Origin: Clostridia bacterium
GTDB taxonomy: Bacteria > Bacillota > Clostridia > Oscillospirales > CAG-272
DNA: 14,803 nucleotides
Reading direction: 5' to 3'
NCBI GenBank assembly: GCA_900768535.1
Contig: CAAGDE010000080.1
Span: 1 to 14,803, forward strand
Part shown: positions 12,694 through 14,803 of the stretch, one piece after another
Layout: the number at the start of each line of letters is the position of its first letter
Position numbering within the stretch: position 1 is the first letter of the stretch
The notes under the pieces: model-generated
What the model saw: the letters and a program-made list of their open reading frames with translations, nothing else
Told to the model about the DNA's origin: nothing
The model's database searches: none
Program-made: the position numbers and the translations under genes

Positions 12694-13173
12694 TTATGAT
12701 CCTTCGTATTTTCTGTCCTTGAGGTGGCGGTCGATGTCTCGGTTTGCCTGGCGCTCTGCGTCCGACTCCCGCTTGTCATACAGCTTTTTGCCTCGGCAGA
12801 GCCCCAGCTCCGCCTTGACGTAGCCGCCCGAAAAGTAGAGCGACAGCGGCACCAGCGTGTAGCCCTTCTGCTGAATCAGCCCCTGCAGCTTCATGATCTC
12901 CCGCCGGTGCATCAGCAGCTTTTTGTCCCGGAGCGGCTCGTGATTGTACCGGTTGCCCTGCTCGTAGGGACTGATATGAACGCCGACCGCGAACAGCTCC
13001 CCGCCCGTGACCTCACAGTAGGAATCCTTGAGGTTGACCCTCCCCTGCCGGATGCTTTTGATCTCCGTTCCGGTCAGGACAACGCCCGCCTCGTACTTTT
13101 CCTCCACGAAATAATCGTGCCATGCTTTTTTGTTCTGCGCAATGATCTTCTGCGCTTTTTTTCCGTCTGCCAT
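12694..13173 (-). CDS. smpB: SsrA-binding protein SmpB
   Basis: This 159-residue protein matches SmpB along its whole length: an N-terminal block IIAQNKKAWHDYFVEEKYEA (10-29), the OB-fold core VVLTGTEIKSIRQGRVNLKD (31-50) and SYCEVTGGELFAVGVHISPY (51-70), then HEPLRDKKLLMHRREI, and a basic C-terminal helix with RGKKLYDKRESDAER. SmpB delivers tmRNA to stalled ribosomes and its C-terminal tail probes the mRNA channel. The ATG at 13173 follows GAAGGAGA; the longer frame overlaps divIC. It lies 10 bases after divIC, in one operon with the sporulation genes, and its RNA partner ssrA is two genes on. Confidence 0.97.
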   Translation of the reverse strand: MADGKKAQKIIAQNKKAWHDYFVEEKYEAGVVLTGTEIKSIRQGRVNLKDSYCEVTGGELFAVGVHISPYEQGNRYNHEPLRDKKLLMHRREIMKLQGLIQQKGYTLVPLSLYFSGGYVKAELGLCRGKKLYDKRESDAERQANRDIDRHLKDRKYEGS

Positions 13174-13183
13174 GTTGTCTCCT

Positions 13184-13480
13184 TCAGGACTTGCGGTTGT
13201 TGAAAAAGATCTCTTCATCCGGGAAGAACAGATTCCAGAATTTTCTTGCCATACGGACGATGTAAGCCTCGTCCTGGTCGGCATTCACCAGCTCCTGCAT
13301 CTCCTCTTTTTCCCCGGTCAGCTGATCCCGCGTTGCCTCCAGCTCCTCCTTCTTCGCCTGTAGCTCGTTATACCGCATGGCGCTGCTGACGAACACGACG
13401 GCGGACACGACCACGAGGAGCGCGAGAAAGATCCTGACCATCAGGCTCAGGCTGAATTGCTTTTTCCTTGTTTTTGCCAT
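13184..13480 (-). CDS. divIC: Septum formation initiator (DivIC/FtsB family)
   Basis: This 98-residue bitopic membrane protein has a basic cytoplasmic N-terminus (MAKTRKKQF), one membrane helix (about 13-34) and an extracytoplasmic coiled coil (about 38-66, ELQAKKEELEATRDQLTGEK). It ends in the family's VRMARKFWNLFFPDEEIFF region, close to the usual EKxAREKLGLVKPGE-like end. DivIC/FtsB works with FtsL and FtsQ/DivIB to activate septal wall synthesis. GGGAGGAAG lies before the ATG. The order yabP-yabQ-divIC is the same as in Bacillus subtilis, which supports the assignment. Its first 113 bases are overlapped by the open yabQ frame. Confidence 0.92.
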   Translation of the reverse strand: MAKTRKKQFSLSLMVRIFLALLVVVSAVVFVSSAMRYNELQAKKEELEATRDQLTGEKEEMQELVNADQDEAYIVRMARKFWNLFFPDEEIFFNNRKS

Positions 13481-14024
13481 TTTGAACTTCCTCCCACCGT
13501 TTCAATTCCCCGAATTTCCGGTTTGTATAGGTTCTTCTTGCCCTGCGCTGTGCCGCCCGGTGCGCGCGACCCGCCGCCAGGGCAAGTCCGCGAAACGGGA
13601 GCGCCGCAGCGTGGCAGAGATACCGCACCGCGACCTCCAGGACGAATGCGATCCACGCCGACACGCGCTTTGCCGCCCTGCCGAGCGTCATGCGGAACAC
13701 GCCGAAGCCGAGCGCGACCAGTCCGAGCGCCGGCAGACGGAGCTTTCCGTCAAACGCCTCATAGAACAGCAGAACGACCGCCACGCCTGCAATGACGCCG
13801 AAGAGCAAATCCTCAAAAAAGATCAGCACCGCGGCGGCTTTCCGCTGCTTCACCGGCGGGAGAACCCCCAGCACCGGCAGTCTTTTCCCCCGCAGCCCGA
13901 CCGGCGGTACGCCTCCGGGGAGAAGCCTTGTCAGGCGCAGACAGTCATACACCGCGCCCAGCGCGCCTCCCACCAGAAACGACCACAGCCACAGCCGCGC
14001 AATCTCTGTTTGCGACAGTCCCAT
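13368..14024 (-). CDS. yabQ: Spore cortex biosynthesis protein YabQ
   Basis: This 218-residue membrane protein begins SQTEIARLWLWSFLVGGALG and continues AVYDCLRLTRLL, the YabQ start pattern, then has hydrophobic segments at about 66-90, 97-112 and 121-140. YabQ is needed for cortex formation in B. subtilis and acts in the mother cell on the outer forespore membrane. Residues from about 182 are read out of frame over divIC, are arginine-rich (GRVRRRVRQQRHAV) and show no membrane or family character. The core protein is therefore about 180 residues with a tail of doubtful meaning. There is no clear ribosome site; the start follows the yabP stop by two bases, suggesting coupling. yabP is next upstream and divIC next downstream. 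Confidence 0.88.
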   Translation of the reverse strand: MGLSQTEIARLWLWSFLVGGALGAVYDCLRLTRLLPGGVPPVGLRGKRLPVLGVLPPVKQRKAAAVLIFFEDLLFGVIAGVAVVLLFYEAFDGKLRLPALGLVALGFGVFRMTLGRAAKRVSAWIAFVLEVAVRYLCHAAALPFRGLALAAGRAHRAAQRRARRTYTNRKFGELKRWEEVQNGKNKEKAIQPEPDGQDLSRAPRGRVRRRVRQQRHAV

Positions 14025-14026
14025 GT

Positions 14027-14311
14027 TCAGTGAAAAAGCTTTGCAAGCAGCCCCCGGCGCTCGGTGTCACCCGCCGTCGGCTCCTCATACAGCAGACTGT
14101 CCACCACGCCGTCCACACTGACGTGCCCCGAATCCAGATCCAGCACCCGGACGTGCAGTCCCTTTCCTTCCACCGTCAGCATTCCCGCGCTGGTTGCAAA
14201 AACCGCGCTCTCTTCGTCAAATCTGACCACGTCCTCCACGCCGCCCAGCTCCAGCACCTTGCGGTCGGTGAGCGACACCGTTTGGATGAGTCCCGAACGT
14301 TCCTGATTCAT
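14027..14311 (-). CDS. yabP: Sporulation protein YabP
   Basis: This 94-residue protein matches the YabP/YqfC family: SLTDRKVLELGGVEDVVRFD (13-32), then ATSAGMLTVEGKGLHVRVLD (39-58) and a GHVSVDGVVDSLLYEE end. These proteins take part in spore cortex/coat assembly in the mother cell, YabP being required for sporulation in B. subtilis. The ATG at 14311 has a G-rich ribosome site (AGAGGGGGT). It is the first gene of the yabP-yabQ-divIC-smpB-HAD series, and a candidate sigma-E promoter lies about 45 bases upstream. The frame stays open to 14368, but the extra part lies in the leader. Confidence 0.93.
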   Translation of the reverse strand: MNQERSGLIQTVSLTDRKVLELGGVEDVVRFDEESAVFATSAGMLTVEGKGLHVRVLDLDSGHVSVDGVVDSLLYEEPTAGDTERRGLLAKLFH

Positions 14312-14357
14312 AGCCGTTACCCCCTCTTGCCCGGTACCCGTTGTACCGTTGTAACCA

Positions 14358-14387
14358 ACTATATGCATCAGGTGGCTTGTATTATGA
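14358..14387 (-). promoter_or_regulatory. Candidate sigma-E (mother-cell) promoter of yabP
   Basis: The minus strand has TCATAATA, 14 bases, CATATAGT, compared with the sigma-E pattern (roughly GHATANTT, 14 bases, CATACAHT): six of eight positions match in each half with the standard spacing. Sigma-E control of yabP/yabQ in Bacillus is known, which makes the match more credible. No good sigma-A promoter is apparent here, although divIC and smpB also need vegetative expression. Confidence 0.5.
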
Positions 14388-14480
14388 CGGGGACGGTCAG
14401 GAGATGCTTTCCGTTGTCGCGTTCGCCTGTTCCGCCCTCATCCGGCGGTGCGTTGCTTTATGCGGTGCCTCTTAACAACG

Positions 14481-14588
14481 GAGATCCCGCCTGCTGGCGC
14501 CCCGCTTGGAGCGGGGTTCGCTGTGCGGCAATGTTTGGCGGGTGCGTTTGATTTTTGATATTTGTGCCGCTTCGCTCAGGATGACACG
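14481..14588. repeat. Left arm of the inverted repeat
   Basis: Outer 40 bp (14481-14520) and inner 25 bp (14564-14588) are complementary to the right arm; 14521-14563 aligns imperfectly. Confidence 0.85.
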
Positions 14589-14693
14589 GTGGGTGAGGCG
14601 GAACGTAGTACGTAATTTGCTCGGTTGGAAATATAGTTCAGTGAAACTAACTGATACGGCACTTTGATTTTCATCCCACGCCCCGGCGCACCA

Positions 14694-14803
14694 CGTGTCA
14701 TCCTGAGCGAAGCGGCACCACCCGCCAAAAATCACGCGCGACCACCAACCATTGCCGCGCAGTCGAACCCCGCCCCAAGCGGGGCGCCAGCAGGCGGGAT
14801 CTC
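14694..14803. repeat. Right arm of the inverted repeat
   Basis: This is the complement of the left arm: 14694-14718 is a perfect 25-bp match and 14764-14803 matches 39 of 40. It reaches the window edge and may continue. Confidence 0.85.

Larger units (their letters stand above)
14481..14803. mobile_element. MITE-like inverted-repeat element, non-coding
   Basis: Two arms of about 108-110 bp face each other around a 105-bp centre. The outer 40 bp (14481-14520 against 14764-14803) match with one difference, and an inner 25 bp (14564-14588 against 14694-14718) match perfectly; the stretch between is similar with small indels. The inner part contains TCATCCTGAGCGAAGCGGC, a motif I recall as widely dispersed in intergenic repeats of gut bacteria. 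Inside each outer arm, CCCCGC/GCGGGG forms its own hairpin. The only ORFs are tiny and read through the arms. The right arm ends exactly at the window edge, so target-site duplication and full length cannot be assessed. Upstream of it, 14388-14480 holds nothing I recognise. Confidence 0.8.

Noticed and set aside
13377..14033. 218-codon plus-strand frame opposite yabQ
   Set aside because: It mirrors yabQ almost exactly, is extremely R/Q/P-rich, and yabQ has the conserved position between yabP and divIC.
14472..14735. 87-codon ORF and a 32-codon ORF (14576-14674) in the right-hand repeat
   Set aside because: Both read through the inverted-repeat arms or centre, have no ribosome site, and contain the translated repeat motif (VILSEAA or SPTVSS) typical of false genes.

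Overview
The window looks like a piece of a GC-rich, spore-forming Clostridia chromosome (an Oscillospiraceae/Ruminococcaceae-type gut Firmicute is the best guess). The evidence is strong AGGAGG ribosome sites, a yabP-yabQ-divIC sporulation/division cluster, SpoVG, and accessory families (DUF3846, DUF3849, DUF4314, ArdA) typical of clostridial conjugative elements. Essentially every gene lies on the minus strand, so transcription runs from high to low coordinates.

Two blocks meet at the tmRNA gene. The chromosomal block (about 11469-14803) holds, in transcription order, an inverted-repeat MITE-like element, a candidate sporulation promoter, yabP, yabQ, divIC, smpB, a HAD phosphatase gene, and ssrA (tmRNA) with a consensus promoter and its own terminator. 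SmpB and tmRNA, the two partners of trans-translation, are therefore encoded 0.8 kb apart.

The accessory block (1 to about 11440) begins right after the 3' end of ssrA, a classic integration site, and looks like one flank of an integrative (conjugative) element. No integrase is in view. Its first half carries DUF3849, a small conserved-looking protein, a 22-codon ORF, an ArdA-type antirestriction protein, DUF4314, an Api92-like protein, a C5 cytosine methyltransferase, a YodL/DUF3846 protein and SpoVG. Its second half carries a Tad/Flp-like pilus module: two pilin-like proteins (one with an Asp-box-rich ectodomain), a GxGD prepilin peptidase, and CpaB-, CpaE- and CpaF-like proteins. CpaF runs off the left edge. 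A Phd/RelE-type toxin-antitoxin pair with its own promoter and terminator splits the pilus cluster.

My reading is that the first half protects incoming DNA from restriction (ArdA plus methyltransferase), while the second half builds a surface filament that could support mating contact or adhesion. The most unusual signals are the pilin-Asp-box protein, the shared Gly/Met C-terminal tails on several accessory proteins, the 22-codon ORF carrying the same tail, the three-copy repeat that forms an attenuator-like leader, and the large inverted repeat at the right edge.
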